Below are positions 29,550 through 39,989 of a DNA stretch of 64,000 nt, piece by piece. The notes beneath the pieces were generated by a model, which saw nothing but the letters and a program-made list of their open reading frames with translations, did not search any database and was not told the DNA's origin. This DNA is from Stutzerimonas stutzeri. Its GTDB lineage: Bacteria; Pseudomonadota; Gammaproteobacteria; Pseudomonadales; Pseudomonadaceae. Every line of letters begins with the position of its first letter. Position 1 is the first letter of the stretch. The DNA is taken from positions 124,001-188,000 of the forward strand of contig NZ_PPXG01000004.1 in the NCBI RefSeq assembly GCF_002909485.1, in the 5' to 3' direction. The translations under genes were made by a program, and so were the position numbers.

Positions 29550-31544
29550 ATGTCCTTTATTCCCACCCGGATCGCCTCGCGAATGACGCTTGGTGTTCTC
29601 CTTCTTCTGCTGTTCACGGCACTGGCCATTTTTGCGGTCATGACCTTGGGCGGCAAACCCCGGCTCGTCGCCACGGGAACGGCCGCAGCCGAGCAGTCGG
29701 TCACTGCTTTGGCCCGACAGCTGACTGTGCAACTCAGCCGTATCGAAGGAACGACCGCGGCCATGGCGCACCTGGCCGAAACGATGCCCAATGAAGAGTC
29801 GCTGGCGATGTCGGTGCTGCCGAACCTCATCGACGGCAAAGGCGATGAGGCGATTGCGGGTGGCGGTTTGTGGCCGGAGCCCAACGCGTTTGCTCCCGGT
29901 GTCGAGCGGCGCAGTTTCTTCTGGGCCCGTAACGAACGCGGCGGGCTCGATTATTCGAACGACTACAACATGCTGCAGACACCGGCCTATCACGCCGAGT
30001 CCTGGTACAGCGATGCTCGCTCGGCAAAGCCCGGACGCTGTGTATGGTCCGATGGTTACCTGGACACGGTCAGCGGCGTGGCAATGACCACCTGCAGCGT
30101 TCCTTACAAGCGCGGGGGCTCTTTTGCCGGTGTCGCCACCCTCGATCTCAAGCTGGATGGCCTGGCCAGCTTCCTCGAAGCAAACGGTGGCGTGACTGGA
30201 GGCTATGCCTTCGCACTCGATCAGGCCGGCAATCTGCTGTTCTTTCCTGGTGTAAAGGCCAGCGGCGGCCTGCCGACAATCGGCGATCGCGTGCGTGAGC
30301 AGCCCTGGCTTAGGCCCATTGCCGACGCCATTGCCACCCGCGGTGCTGGGGATATCACCCTGTATCTCGAACACGACGGTCTGGTGAACGGCCCGGCCTA
30401 CGTGACGCTGGAAACCATGGAGGGCACGGGTTGGCGCGTTGGCCTGGTCACCCCTGAGGCGAACGTTACCGGACTCGCTGACGAGCTGACCACGCAGATG
30501 CTGCTGCTCCTGCTTCCATTGCTGGCCGTGCTGCTGGGCGTCGCCTGGTTGGCAGGCAGGCGTCTGCTGGCGCAGCTTGACGAAACTACCGGCCAGATCG
30601 AGCGGCTCGGGCAGGGCGGTGGACGCGATGATGCGCAACTCGAGGTACGTCGCGCTGATGAGCTCGGTGCGCTCCGGGACGCGGTCAACCGCTACGCGGG
30701 CTCGCTGCGCGAAATGCTGCGGCGCATTGGCGACGAGTCGGCGAGCCTCGAACGGCAGGCCGATGATCTGGCGCGGCTGTCGATCGGCCTCGCTGATCGC
30801 GCCGAAGCCCAGCGGCAGGACAACACCTTGTTGGCGACTGCTATCACTGAAATGTCCGCCAGCGCGGCGGAGGTTGCGCACAACACTACCGATTGCTCGG
30901 ATACGGCCCGTCATTCGCTGTCCACGGCTGAGCAGGGGCAGGGGCAGGTACAGCGAAACAGCGAAGTGATCGGCAGCCTGGCAGGCGACATCACTCACGC
31001 CGCCTCGGCGATCACTCGACTGGGCGAGGACATCGAGCGCGTCGGCAGCGTGCTGGACGTCATCAAATCCATCTCGGAACAGACCAACCTGCTGGCGCTC
31101 AATGCGGCCATCGAAGCGGCACGGGCGGGCGAGCAGGGCCGCGGTTTCGCCGTGGTCGCCGACGAAGTGCGGACCCTCGCGGGCCGCACCCAGAGCTCTG
31201 CCAATGAAATCCAACAGATGATCACTCAGTTGCGCCAAGCTTCCGCGCAGGCTGTTTCGACCATGCAGGCAGGTGCGCAACGTACCCATGAAGCCGTTCA
31301 GCAGGCCGATGGCGTGGCCGTGACGCTTGGCCATACCGTCTCCAGCTTCGATGACATCGTGCAGCGTGCTCAGCAGATCGCGGTTGCCGCGCAGCAGCAG
31401 AGCCATGTGACGCAGGAGATCAACGAGCTGGCGGTGCGCATTCACACAGCCAGCGAGGAGGGCGCGCGCGATGCCGCCAGCCTGCGCGAGCTGGGCCAGG
31501 GCATGCAGGCAATTTCTCAACGATTGGCTGGGATGAGTCGCTGA
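29550..31544 (+). CDS. Methyl-accepting chemotaxis protein with periplasmic dCache domain
   Basis: 664-residue chemoreceptor. The start at 29550 gives a short cytoplasmic end, TM1 (about 12-34), a periplasmic sensing region of about 270 residues with dCache features (W-Y-S-D-A, then [13 protein letters not shown] and a G-V-A-T-L-D-L strand), TM2 (about 312-334), HAMP, and a signalling domain with the hairpin tip [20 protein letters not shown]. It lies between the urease and urea-transport operons on the opposite strand. This invites the idea that it senses urea or a related nitrogen compound, but nothing in the sequence proves the ligand. Confidence 0.92.
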   Translation: MSFIPTRIASRMTLGVLLLLLFTALAIFAVMTLGGKPRLVATGTAAAEQSVTALARQLTVQLSRIEGTTAAMAHLAETMPNEESLAMSVLPNLIDGKGDEAIAGGGLWPEPNAFAPGVERRSFFWARNERGGLDYSNDYNMLQTPAYHAESWYSDARSAKPGRCVWSDGYLDTVSGVAMTTCSVPYKRGGSFAGVATLDLKLDGLASFLEANGGVTGGYAFALDQAGNLLFFPGVKASGGLPTIGDRVREQPWLRPIADAIATRGAGDITLYLEHDGLVNGPAYVTLETMEGTGWRVGLVTPEANVTGLADELTTQMLLLLLPLLAVLLGVAWLAGRRLLAQLDETTGQIERLGQGGGRDDAQLEVRRADELGALRDAVNRYAGSLREMLRRIGDESASLERQADDLARLSIGLADRAEAQRQDNTLLATAITEMSASAAEVAHNTTDCSDTARHSLSTAEQGQGQVQRNSEVIGSLAGDITHAASAITRLGEDIERVGSVLDVIKSISEQTNLLALNAAIEAARAGEQGRGFAVVADEVRTLAGRTQSSANEIQQMITQLRQASAQAVSTMQAGAQRTHEAVQQADGVAVTLGHTVSSFDDIVQRAQQIAVAAQQQSHVTQEINELAVRIHTASEEGARDAASLRELGQGMQAISQRLAGMSR

Positions 31545-31598
31545 TAGACACGGCCCGCGGCATACGCGCCCCTTGCGTACAGCGCTCCAAGCGCCAAC

Positions 31599-31622
31599 AG
31601 CCCCGCCTTGTGCGGGGCTTTT
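31599..31622 (+). terminator. Rho-independent terminator after the chemoreceptor gene
   Basis: AGCCCCGC (31599-31606) and GCGGGGCT (31612-31619) form an eight-base stem followed by TTTTC. It lies 55 bases past the stop codon and also separates the convergent urt operon. Confidence 0.85.
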
Positions 31623-31658
31623 CATCGCAGCAGCGAGGCTGCGCTCATAACGGCCGTG

Positions 31659-32357
31659 TTAAATCGCTACTAAGCCACGCACACCTTCGGCTTCCATGGT
31701 CTCGCCGCGGCCGTGCTGGACGATCTCGCCGCGGCTCATTACCAGGTACTGGTCGGCCAGTTCTGCCGCGAAGTCGTAGAACTGCTCCACCAGCAGGATC
31801 GCCATGTCACCGCGGGCGGCGAGTTTCTTGATGACCACGCCGATCTCCTTGATCACCGAGGGCTGGATGCCTTCGGTGGGCTCGTCGAGGATCAGCAGTC
31901 GTGGCTTGCTGGCGAGCGCGCGGCCGATGGCCAATTGTTGCTGCTGACCACCCGACAGGTCGCCGCCGCGGCGGTGCTTCATTTCCTTCAAAACCGGGAA
32001 CAGCTCGTAGATGAACTCGGGTACTTCCTTGGCTTCCTTGGTGCTGAAGCGGGATAAGCCCATCAGCAGGTTTTCCTCGACGGTCAGGCGGCCGAAGATC
32101 TCCCGCCCCTGCGGCACGTAGGCGATGCCGGCATGCACGCGTTGGTGCGGTTTGAAGCCGGTGATCGGCTTGCCTTCCCAGCTCACCGCGCCTTCCTTGG
32201 CCGGAATCAGGCCCATCAGGCACTTGAGCAGGGTGGTCTTGCCGACGCCGTTGCGCCCGAGCAGGCAGGTGACTTCGCCAACCTTCGCCTCGAACGAGAG
32301 GCCGCGCAGGATGTGGCTGCCGCCGTAATACTGATGCAGTTGCTGGACTTGCAGCAT
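31659..32357 (-). CDS. urtE: Urea ABC transporter ATP-binding protein UrtE
   Basis: 232-residue ATPase of the branched-chain amino acid/urea transporter class. Walker A is G-R-N-G-V-G-K-T-T near 38, the signature L-S-G-G-Q-Q-Q-Q-L near 137 and Walker B L-L-I-L-D-E-P-T-E-G-I. AAGGAG lies seven bases upstream of the ATG at 32357, favouring it over an in-frame ATG at 32372. It is the last gene of urtABCDE; about 170 bases with hairpin repeats separate it from urtD. Confidence 0.95.
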   Translation of the reverse strand: MLQVQQLHQYYGGSHILRGLSFEAKVGEVTCLLGRNGVGKTTLLKCLMGLIPAKEGAVSWEGKPITGFKPHQRVHAGIAYVPQGREIFGRLTVEENLLMGLSRFSTKEAKEVPEFIYELFPVLKEMKHRRGGDLSGGQQQQLAIGRALASKPRLLILDEPTEGIQPSVIKEIGVVIKKLAARGDMAILLVEQFYDFAAELADQYLVMSRGEIVQHGRGETMEAEGVRGLVAI

Positions 32358-32374
32358 GTGCGACTCCTTCACTT

Positions 32375-32478
32375 GGTGGATAAGCCTCTGGCGTTATCCA
32401 CCCTACGATTAGGTTTTGCGTTGATTCGGGCATGGGCATTCGGCGGGCGTAGGGTGGATGACGCTTTATCCATCCACC
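32375..32478. repeat. Pair of GGTGGAT hairpin elements between urtD and urtE
   Basis: GGTGGATAA pairs with TTATCCACCCTACG (32375-32407), and CGTAGGGTGGATG pairs with CATCCACC (32448-32478). The two hairpins are in inverted orientation to each other and carry the same CGTAGGGTGG core found at 14686, 28280 and 36106. Confidence 0.75.
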
Positions 32479-32530
32479 GTGGAATGGCATTGATGGATCA
32501 AACCGGCCTCATTCACCCCTGCGAGCCGCT

Positions 32531-33378
<848 letters not shown>

Positions 33379-33382
<4 letters not shown>

Positions 33383-34458
33383 TCTTCGCCCCTCCGCTTG
33401 ATGAGGCCGATGACGCCCTTGGGCAGGTACAGGGTGACGACGATGAACAGCGCGCCGAGGGCGAACAGCCAGTATTCGGGGAGGGCCACGGTGAACCAGC
33501 TCTTCATGCCGTTGACGATGCCGGCGCCAAGCAGCGGGCCGATCAGCGTGCCACGTCCACCGAGGGCCACCCAGACGGCGGCTTCGATGGATTGCGTCGG
33601 CGCCATCTCGCTCGGGTTGATGATGCCGACCTGCGGCACATAGAGCGCACCGGCGAGGCCGCAGAGCACTGCCGACAGCGTCCAGATGAACAGCTTGTAG
33701 CCGCGCGGATCGTAGCCGCAGAACATCAGCCGGTTCTCCGCATCACGCAACGCCGTCAGCACCCGACCGAACTTGCTGCGCGCCAGCCGCCAGCCGAGAT
33801 AGAGGCTGCCAACAAGCAGGAGAACAGTGGCGAAGAACAGCGTGGCGCGGGTCGCCGGGGCCGAGATCGAGAAGCCGAGAATGGTCTTGAAATCGGTGAA
33901 GCCGTTGTTGCCGCCAAAGCCGGTCTCGTTGCGAAAGAACAACAGCATGCCGGCGAAGGTCAGCGCCTGGGTCATGATCGAGAAGTACACGCCCTTGATC
34001 CGCGAGCGGAAGGCGAAAAACCCGAACACGAAGGCCAGTACGCCCGGAACCAGCACCACCAGGCACATCGCCCAGAGAAAGCTCGACGTGCCGTACCAGT
34101 ACCAGGGCAGCTCGTTCCAGGCGAGGAAGCTCATGAACGCTGGCAGGCCGTCACCGGCGCTCTGGCGCATCAGGTACATGCCCATGGCGTAACCGCCGAG
34201 GGCGAAGAACAGCCCGTGGCCGAGGGACAGCAGCCCCGCGTAACCCCAGACCAGATCCAGCGCCAGGGCGACGATGGCGTAGCAGAGGATCTTGCCCACC
34301 AGCGTCAGGGTGTAGGCCGAAACGTGCAGGGCATGCTCGGCCGGCAGCAGGTGCAGCAGCGGCATGGCCAGCAACACGACCAAAGCGATACCGAGGGCGA
34401 CGGCGGTGAGTTTCGGCCCGGCTTTCTGTGCGGCGGTGAGGGTAAGTGGCTGGTTCAA
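33379..34458 (-). CDS. urtC: Urea ABC transporter permease UrtC (TTG start)
   Basis: 359-residue inner-membrane permease of the LivM class, with about ten helices and the signature W-G-Y-A-G-L-L-S-L-G-H-G-L-F-F. The frame runs open far upstream inside urtB, but the true start is a TTG at 34458 that overlaps the urtB stop codon (TTGA) and is preceded by GGGGAGGG at correct spacing. The protein then begins M-N-Q-P-L-T-L-T-A. The overlap predicts translational coupling. The end overlaps urtD by four bases. Confidence 0.93.
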
Positions 34459-36026
34459 TCGATGACCCTCCCCTTGAGAGCGAATAGTCCCTGCGGACGC
34501 TTCTGGATGAAGAGGATGATCAGCGCGAGGATGAGGATCTTGCCCAGTACCGCACCGATCTGCGGTTCGAGAATCTTGTTGGCGATGCCAAGGCCGAAGG
34601 CGGCGAAGATACTGCCGGCCAGCTGGCCGACGCCGCCCAGCACGACGACCAGGAAGGAATCGATGATGTAGCTCTGGCCGAGGTCCGGGCCGACGTTGCC
34701 GATCTGGCTCAGCGCCACACCGCCAAGCCCGGCGATACCGGAGCCCAGCCCGAAGGCCATCATGTCGATACGCCCGGTCGGCACGCCGCAGCAGGCAGCC
34801 ATGTTGCGGTTCTGCGTCACGGCGCGCACGTTCAGCCCCAGGCGCGTCTTGTTCAGCAGCAGCCAGGTCAGCAGTACCACGAACAGCGCGAAGGCGATGA
34901 TCACCATGCGGTTGTACGGCAGCACCAGGTTCGGCAGCACCTGCAGACCGCCGGACAGCCAACTCGGGTTGGCCACCTCGACGTTCTGAGCGCCGAACAG
35001 CACGCGCACCAGCTGGATCAGGATCAGGCTGATGCCCCAGGTAGCGAGCAGGGTTTCCAGCGGACGGCCGTAGAGATGGCGGATCACCGTGCGTTCCAGC
35101 GCCATGCCTATGGCGGCAGTGACGAAGAAGGCCACCGGCAGCGCCACCAGCGGGTAGAACGCCAGCGCGTCGGGTGCGAGCCGCGCCATCAGCACCTGCA
35201 CCATGTAGGTGGAATAGGCGCCTAGCATGAGCATCTCGCCGTGGGCCATATTGATCACGCCGAGCAGGCCGAAGGTGATCGCCAGCCCGAGGGCGGCGAG
35301 CAGCAGGATCGAACCCAGCGACAGACCGCTGAACGCCTGACCGAGCAGTTCGCCGATCAGCAGTTTGCGTTTGACTTGCACAAGGCTGGTCTCGGCGGCC
35401 TTGCGCACGCTCTCATCGGTTTCCGCTTCATCGGCCAGCAGGTTCTCCAGGCGCACGCGGGCCAATGGCGCACCGGTTTCGCCGAGCAGGCGCACCGCGG
35501 CGAGGCGCACTGCGGGGTCGCTGGCGGTCAGCTGCAGGTTGGCCAGCGCCAGGGTCAGTGCCTCGCTGACGGCAGCGTCTTCCTCGACGTCCAGGCGCTG
35601 CTGGAGCAGTTCGAGCTGTTCCGGCTGACCGCTGCGCTGCAAGCGCTTGGCAGCGGCCAGACGCTGCGCCGGGTCGTCGGCGAACAGCTGATGGCTGGCC
35701 AGCGCCGTGTTGAGCAGACCGCGCAGACGGTTGTTCAAACGCAGCTTCTTCGGCGTGCCGACGGGCTCGGCGTCGCCTTCGAGCGCGCGGTAGACGCCGT
35801 TTTCGTCGATAAAGGCTGTCTTGTTATCGTCGATCACGACGCGGTTGGCACGCAGCGCTTCGATCAGCTCCAGCCTCTCGGGCATTGGAGCGGTGGACCA
35901 GGCTTCCAACAGCTTGGCCTGTGTGGCCGGGCTGGCTTTGGCGTAATCGGCTGCGTCTCCGGCGTGAGCTGCCCAGGGCAGGGCCAGCAGGAGCAGCAGG
36001 AAAATGCGGTACAGGGCAGTGGACAT
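34455..36026 (-). CDS. urtB: Urea ABC transporter permease UrtB
   Basis: 523 residues. A signal peptide (1-22) leads into a helical, HEAT-like periplasmic region (about 30-225) found in the urea-specific LivH family members, then the membrane permease domain (about 230-520) with G-L-L-G-V-I-N-M-A-H-G-E-M-L and G-L-G-S-G-I-A-G-L-G-G-V-A. The extra N-terminal domain separates UrtB from LivH. It follows urtA after a gap of 204 bases dominated by a long hairpin. Confidence 0.94.
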   Translation of the reverse strand: MSTALYRIFLLLLLALPWAAHAGDAADYAKASPATQAKLLEAWSTAPMPERLELIEALRANRVVIDDNKTAFIDENGVYRALEGDAEPVGTPKKLRLNNRLRGLLNTALASHQLFADDPAQRLAAAKRLQRSGQPEQLELLQQRLDVEEDAAVSEALTLALANLQLTASDPAVRLAAVRLLGETGAPLARVRLENLLADEAETDESVRKAAETSLVQVKRKLLIGELLGQAFSGLSLGSILLLAALGLAITFGLLGVINMAHGEMLMLGAYSTYMVQVLMARLAPDALAFYPLVALPVAFFVTAAIGMALERTVIRHLYGRPLETLLATWGISLILIQLVRVLFGAQNVEVANPSWLSGGLQVLPNLVLPYNRMVIIAFALFVVLLTWLLLNKTRLGLNVRAVTQNRNMAACCGVPTGRIDMMAFGLGSGIAGLGGVALSQIGNVGPDLGQSYIIDSFLVVVLGGVGQLAGSIFAAFGLGIANKILEPQIGAVLGKILILALIILFIQKRPQGLFALKGRVID

Positions 36027-36105
36027 GTAAGTTTTCCCTAGCGGGCGCTCTCTTGGTGGAGCGTTTAGGCGGTTGATTCGTAGTTGTCGGTCCGGTGGGC
36101 TCTTG

Positions 36106-36165
36106 CCGTAGGGTAGGCTTCAGCCCACCAGTAACGTCATTGGTGGGCTGAAGCCCACCCTACGG
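36106..36165. repeat. 60-base hairpin repeat between urtA and urtB
   Basis: CCGTAGGGTAGGCTTCAGCC pairs with GGCTGAAGCCCACCCTACGG across a short loop, with one mismatch. It contains the same CGTAGGGTGG-type core as the repeats in the other urea-locus gaps. It would sit in the mRNA between the abundant binding protein gene urtA and the permease gene urtB, a place where hairpins often protect the upstream message. Confidence 0.8.
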
Positions 36166-36230
36166 ACTGTGCGACATCTGCTGGTAGGCCGAAGCGGAAC
36201 GCCGCCCGGCCCACCCTGCGGACCTAACCC

Positions 36231-37499
36231 TTAGTTCGACTTCACCGCGTGATCCGGCTTCTTGTCGTTGCCCGGGATGTACGGGCTCCATGGCTGAGCG
36301 CGGATCGGGCTTTCGGTTTCCCAGACCACCGAGAACTGGCCGTCGTCCTGGACTTCACCGATCATCACCGGCTTGTGCAGGTGGTGGTTTTTCTCGTCCA
36401 TGGTCAGGGTGTAGCCGCTCGGCGCCTTGAATGTCTGCCCAGCAAGGGCGTCGCGGACCTTGCCGACGTCGGTGGTGCCGGCCTTCTCGACCGCCTGGGC
36501 CCACATGTTGATGCCGACGTAGGTGGCTTCCATCGGGTCGTTGGTTACGGCCTTGTCGGCGCCCGGCAGGTTCTTGGCCTTGGCGTATGCCTTCCATTTG
36601 CTGACGAACTGTTCGTTGACCGGGTTCTCCACTGACTGGAAGTAGTTCCAGGCAGCCAGGTGGCCGACCAGCGGCTTGGTGTCGATGCCGCGCAGCTCTT
36701 CTTCACCGACAGAGAAGGCCACCACCGGGACGTCAGTGGCGTCCAGGCCCTGGTTGGCCAGTTCCTTGTAGAACGGCACGTTGGAGTCACCGTTGATGGT
36801 CGACACCACGGCCGTCTTGCCGCCGGCGGAGAACTTCTTGATGTTGGCGACGATGGTCTGGTAATCGCTGTGACCGAAGGGGGTGTAGACCTCTTCGATG
36901 CTGGATTCCGGCACGCCCTTGCTGATCAGGAAGGCACGCAGGATCTTGTTCGTGGTACGCGGGTAGACGTAATCGGTGCCAAGCAGGAAGAAGCGTTCGG
37001 CGCTGCCGCCGTCTTCGCTCATCAGGTACTCGACCGCCGGGATGGCCTGCTGGTTTGGCGCGGCGCCGGTGTAGAAGACGTTAGGCGACAGCTCTTCGCC
37101 TTCGTACTGCACGGGGTAGAACAGCAAGCCGTCGAGTTCTTCATAGACTGGCAGTACGGATTTGCGCGAAACGGAAGTCCAGCAGCCAAAGGTCACCGCG
37201 ACCTTGTCCTGGGTCAGCAGCTGGCGCCCTTTTTCCGCGAATAGCGGCCAGTTGGAGGCTGGGTCGACTACCACCGGCTCGAGCTGCTTGCCGAGCACGC
37301 CACCCTTGGCGTTGATCTCGTCGATGGTCATCAGCGCCATGTCTTTCAGGGACGTTTCCGAAATGGCCATGGTGCCGGACAGCGAATGCAGGATGCCGAC
37401 CTTGATGGTCTCGGCAGCCTGCAGAGTGAACGGGAACAGACCGCTGAGCATCAGGGCACTGGCAGCGAGGGTGGACTTCAGTAGGGGACGGCGTTTCAT
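36231..37499 (-). CDS. urtA: Urea ABC transporter substrate-binding protein UrtA
   Basis: 422-residue periplasmic protein with a signal peptide (M-K-R-R-P-L-L-K-S-T-L start at 37499, cleavage near residue 28 in L-Q-A-A-E-T). The mature part begins I-K-V-G-I-L-H-S-L-S-G-T-M-A-I-S-E and contains G-C-W-T-S-V-S-R-K-S-V and G-T-D-Y-V-Y-P-R-T-T-N, typical of urea/short-chain amide binding proteins. The upstream in-frame ATG at 37547 is rejected because it would hide the signal peptide. Upstream lies a sigma54 promoter with an NtrC-like site. Confidence 0.96.
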   Translation of the reverse strand: MKRRPLLKSTLAASALMLSGLFPFTLQAAETIKVGILHSLSGTMAISETSLKDMALMTIDEINAKGGVLGKQLEPVVVDPASNWPLFAEKGRQLLTQDKVAVTFGCWTSVSRKSVLPVYEELDGLLFYPVQYEGEELSPNVFYTGAAPNQQAIPAVEYLMSEDGGSAERFFLLGTDYVYPRTTNKILRAFLISKGVPESSIEEVYTPFGHSDYQTIVANIKKFSAGGKTAVVSTINGDSNVPFYKELANQGLDATDVPVVAFSVGEEELRGIDTKPLVGHLAAWNYFQSVENPVNEQFVSKWKAYAKAKNLPGADKAVTNDPMEATYVGINMWAQAVEKAGTTDVGKVRDALAGQTFKAPSGYTLTMDEKNHHLHKPVMIGEVQDDGQFSVVWETESPIRAQPWSPYIPGNDKKPDHAVKSN

Positions 37500-37566
37500 T
37501 GTGGGCGGCTCCTTGGCTGTCCATGCGCAACTGTGGGGTTGGTCCATGGGGACTGGGAGCGCTATC

Positions 37567-37581
37567 GCAGCATCCGTGCCA
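37567..37581 (-). promoter_or_regulatory. Sigma54 (-24/-12) promoter of the urt operon
   Basis: On the minus strand TGGCACGGATGCTGC (37581 to 37567) matches TGGCACG-N4-TTGC with one mismatch. The predicted start point is near 37555, 56 bases before the urtA ATG. The 37500-37821 gap has no gene. Confidence 0.8.
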
Positions 37582-37701
37582 GTTTCGCCGGGAGCCCTCT
37601 ACCACTGGGGTTTGCCGGCGTTGTGCGCGGTGCGCTTAAACGGGGCGTTGCCTTGGTGTGGTGCGAAAACGGGGCGGCGTTCAGCTCATGGGGCAGCGCC
37701 T

Positions 37702-37718
37702 TGCACGTTTGTGGTGCG
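37702..37718. promoter_or_regulatory. NtrC-like enhancer site upstream of urtA
   Basis: TGCACG-TTTGT-GGTGCG matches the NtrC dyad TGCACC-N5-GGTGCA at ten of twelve positions and lies about 150 bases upstream of the predicted urtA start point. It also lies 104 bases before the divergent rluE gene. Confidence 0.6.
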
Positions 37719-37821
37719 AGCGTTTGATGGGTGGCAGTGGTTGTAGTGGCGGCGCCGAGGCTGGGCGCTTGCGAGCATCACCGGCTAGCCCTAGCATGGC
37801 GGGCCTGTTCTGGGAGCCTTC

Positions 37822-38451
37822 ATGCCGCGCACTTCTCGTCCCCGCCCACCGCGCGCTGTCGCGGGGCGTACACCACCGCGTCGGGTCGCCAAAGCGCCGC
37901 CCGCCGAGCCTCGCCTACTGGTGCTGAACAAGCCGTTCGACGTGCTCACGCAATTCAACGATGCCGATGGCCGCGCGACGCTGAAGGATTTCGTGCAGGT
38001 GCCGGGCGTCTATCCGGCCGGCCGGCTGGATCGGGACAGCGAAGGTCTGCTGCTCTTGACCAACGACGGCCAGTTGCAGGCGCGTATCGCCGATCCAAGG
38101 CACAAGCTGCCCAAGACCTATTGGGTGCAGGTGGAAGGGGAGGTGACTGACGAGCAGCTGCAGCGGCTGCGTGCAGGCGTCGAACTCAACGACGGCATGA
38201 CCCTGCCTGCTGAAGCTCGGCAGTTGGATGAGCCTGAGCTGTGGCCGCGCAATCCGCCGGTGCGTTTTCGCAAGAGCGTGCCGACCAGGTGGCTGGAGCT
38301 GGTGATTCGCGAAGGACGCAACCGGCAGGTGCGGCGCATGACTGCTGCGGTCGGACTGCCGACCTTGCGGCTGGTGCGCGTGCGGATCGGGCCGTGGACA
38401 CTGGAAGGTCTACAGCCTGGGGAATGGCGGGAAGTGCCGGCGCATATGTGA
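37822..38451 (+). CDS. rluE: 23S rRNA pseudouridine synthase RluE
   Basis: 209-residue RsuA/RluB/RluE-type enzyme that isomerises a uridine (U2457 in E. coli) in 23S rRNA. After a basic Arg/Pro-rich tail (1-28) comes the catalytic motif [16 protein letters not shown] with the active Asp near 75, then K-T-Y-W-V-Q-V-E-G and [12 protein letters not shown]. It lacks the N-terminal S4 domain of RsuA, as expected for RluE. Confidence 0.9.
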   Translation: MPRTSRPRPPRAVAGRTPPRRVAKAPPAEPRLLVLNKPFDVLTQFNDADGRATLKDFVQVPGVYPAGRLDRDSEGLLLLTNDGQLQARIADPRHKLPKTYWVQVEGEVTDEQLQRLRAGVELNDGMTLPAEARQLDEPELWPRNPPVRFRKSVPTRWLELVIREGRNRQVRRMTAAVGLPTLRLVRVRIGPWTLEGLQPGEWREVPAHM

Positions 38452-38470
38452 CGCCGGCCGTGGCATCAGC

Positions 38471-38689
38471 TCAGTGCGGAATGCCCTGAGTCACTTCGAT
38501 GACGTAGCCAATGATTGGCTTGGCGAGGAATGCGAACAGGCACAGGCCAAGGCCGAGAAACAGAATGGCGGTGCCGAGACGGCCAGCCTTCGACTTCTTG
38601 GCCAGGTCCCAGATGATGAAGGCCATAAAGGCCATCAGCCCGCCGACGAGCACGATCATCATCCACTTTTCGAAAACTTCGGGCTCCAC
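38471..38689 (-). CDS. DUF2788 small membrane protein
   Basis: 72 residues with two membrane helices (about 9-30 and 40-63) joined by a basic loop (K-K-S-K-A-G-R). It matches the DUF2788 family of small Pseudomonas inner-membrane proteins of unknown function. A GGAGAT ribosome site precedes the ATG. It converges with rluE. Confidence 0.8.
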   Translation of the reverse strand: MEPEVFEKWMMIVLVGGLMAFMAFIIWDLAKKSKAGRLGTAILFLGLGLCLFAFLAKPIIGYVIEVTQGIPH

Positions 38690-38864
38690 AGGGATCTCCT
38701 GACTGACTTCGACGAATGCACCCGTGGCAGGCCGGGCGCGAAAGCGGCGCAGTATACGCCGCCAGCAAGTGGCGCGTGTGCCACCGCTGGTTGGACGGTC
38801 GTGGTCCGAAAGCGTTCGGATCGAACGGGCCGGGCACTGCTGCGGCGAATTGTCTCGCCCCCCT

Positions 38865-39257
38865 TCAGTAGCCGGCCTTGATCACGTCGATGCCCTTGTT
38901 CAGTACCGTGCGCCAGGCCTGCAGGTCCTGCTGTTCCAGCTCCCCGTCATGCTGGCTGATGGTCTTGAGCAGCGCCGCAATCCAGAGGTCGTAGAGCTCC
39001 GGGTGAATATTCAGGTGCTCGCGTGAATGGCTCTTGCCGAGCGCGCGGAGCTTGGTGTCCGGCATGCCGCGGGCGAATAGCACCAGGTTGAGAATGCCAG
39101 CGCGCAACAGCTGTTTTTGCGCAGTCATGTCGGTGCGGACGAACTTCTCCCTTATCGCAGGCGAACTGGCGAGGAAGGACGCATAGAAGTCATCGAAAAA
39201 GTCGGGGCTGGCACAGCAGCGGCCGTAACTCTGCATGACGCGGTTGGTATCTTTCAT
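38865..39257 (-). CDS. Single-domain globin
   Basis: 130-residue haem-globin-like protein. The start at 39257 gives M-K-D-T-N-R-V-M-Q-S-Y-G-R-C. The E-helix region (F-V-R-T-D-M-T-A-Q-K-Q-L-L) and the F-helix with probable proximal histidine in H-S-R-E-H-L-N-I-H-P-E-L-Y are recognisable. Such Pseudomonas globins may bind oxygen or nitric oxide; the role here is not known. It is monocistronic, and an AsnC-type regulator gene lies upstream on the same strand. Confidence 0.8.
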   Translation of the reverse strand: MKDTNRVMQSYGRCCASPDFFDDFYASFLASSPAIREKFVRTDMTAQKQLLRAGILNLVLFARGMPDTKLRALGKSHSREHLNIHPELYDLWIAALLKTISQHDGELEQQDLQAWRTVLNKGIDVIKAGY

Positions 39258-39422
39258 GGGCATTCCCTTGCACGAGGGCATTTGCAACGAAGCCTGCGAG
39301 TGAGCGGGCGATTGGGCTGCCCGCCCTGGCCGGCAATGTTCCGGTCGCGGGGCGGTGCAGAAGGGGGCGGATTATAGGCAGTAACCCTTCGAAATGTGCG
39401 GGTGCAAGGTGTGAGCGGTATC

Positions 39423-39902
39423 TCAGCTTCGCAAGTGCTCCAACGGCAGCTCGGTGCTTGACGACACCTGGCGCAAGACGAAGCTGGAACGCACGCTGGA
39501 GACACCTTCGATGCGGGTGAGGGTACCCAGCAGAAACTGCTGGTAATGCTCCATGTCGGGCACGACGACCTTGAGTTGGTAGTCGGCGTCCATGCCGGTA
39601 ACCAGGCTGCATTCGAGCACTTCGGGGCATTTGCCGATCACGCCTTCGAAGTGCTCGAAGCGCTCTGGTGTATGGCGGTCCATGCCGATCAGTACGTAGG
39701 CGGTCAGTGTCAGGCCGAGCTTCTTTCGGTCGAGCAGGGCAACTTGGCGGGCGATGTAGCCGTCGTCTTCCAGCTGTTTGACGCGCCGGGAACAGGGCGA
39801 GGGTGACAGGCCGATACGTTCGGCGAGGTCCTGATTGGAGATGCGAGCGTCGTGCTGCAATTCGGCGAGGATGCGTAGGTCGTAGCGGTCGAGTTTGCTC
39901 AT
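39423..39902 (-). CDS. Lrp/AsnC-family transcription regulator
   Basis: 159 residues: N-terminal helix-turn-helix (about 5-60, L-D-R-Y-D-L-R-I-L-A-E-L-Q then L-S-P-S-P-C-S-R-R-V-K-Q-L-E) and C-terminal RAM/ACT-like ligand domain (G-M-D-A-D-Y-Q-L-K-V-V-V-P-D). Regulators of this family respond to amino acids and often control a divergent gene, but no clear protein gene is divergent here; a candidate small RNA is. Confidence 0.9.
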   Translation of the reverse strand: MSKLDRYDLRILAELQHDARISNQDLAERIGLSPSPCSRRVKQLEDDGYIARQVALLDRKKLGLTLTAYVLIGMDRHTPERFEHFEGVIGKCPEVLECSLVTGMDADYQLKVVVPDMEHYQQFLLGTLTRIEGVSSVRSSFVLRQVSSSTELPLEHLRS

Positions 39903-39955
39903 CTTCGGTCTCTTTTATGTTCCAGTTGCGTCAGATGATTAGTTGGTAGCGTTGG

Positions 39956-39984
39956 ATTGCGCAAGTAATGCTTTTTTACGCAAT
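39956..39984. promoter_or_regulatory. Candidate operator of the AsnC-type regulator
   Basis: ATTGCG (39956-39961) and CGCAAT (39979-39984) form an inverted pair 17 bases apart in an AT-rich stretch 54-82 bases upstream of the regulator start. Another TTGCG occurs at 39926. AsnC-family autoregulatory sites often have this form. Confidence 0.35.
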
Positions 39985-39989
39985 ATTAG

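Noticed and set aside
29430..31625. 731-codon minus-strand open frame opposite the chemoreceptor
   Set aside because: Mirror of the chemoreceptor codons, no domain, and it overlaps the chemoreceptor's promoter and terminator.
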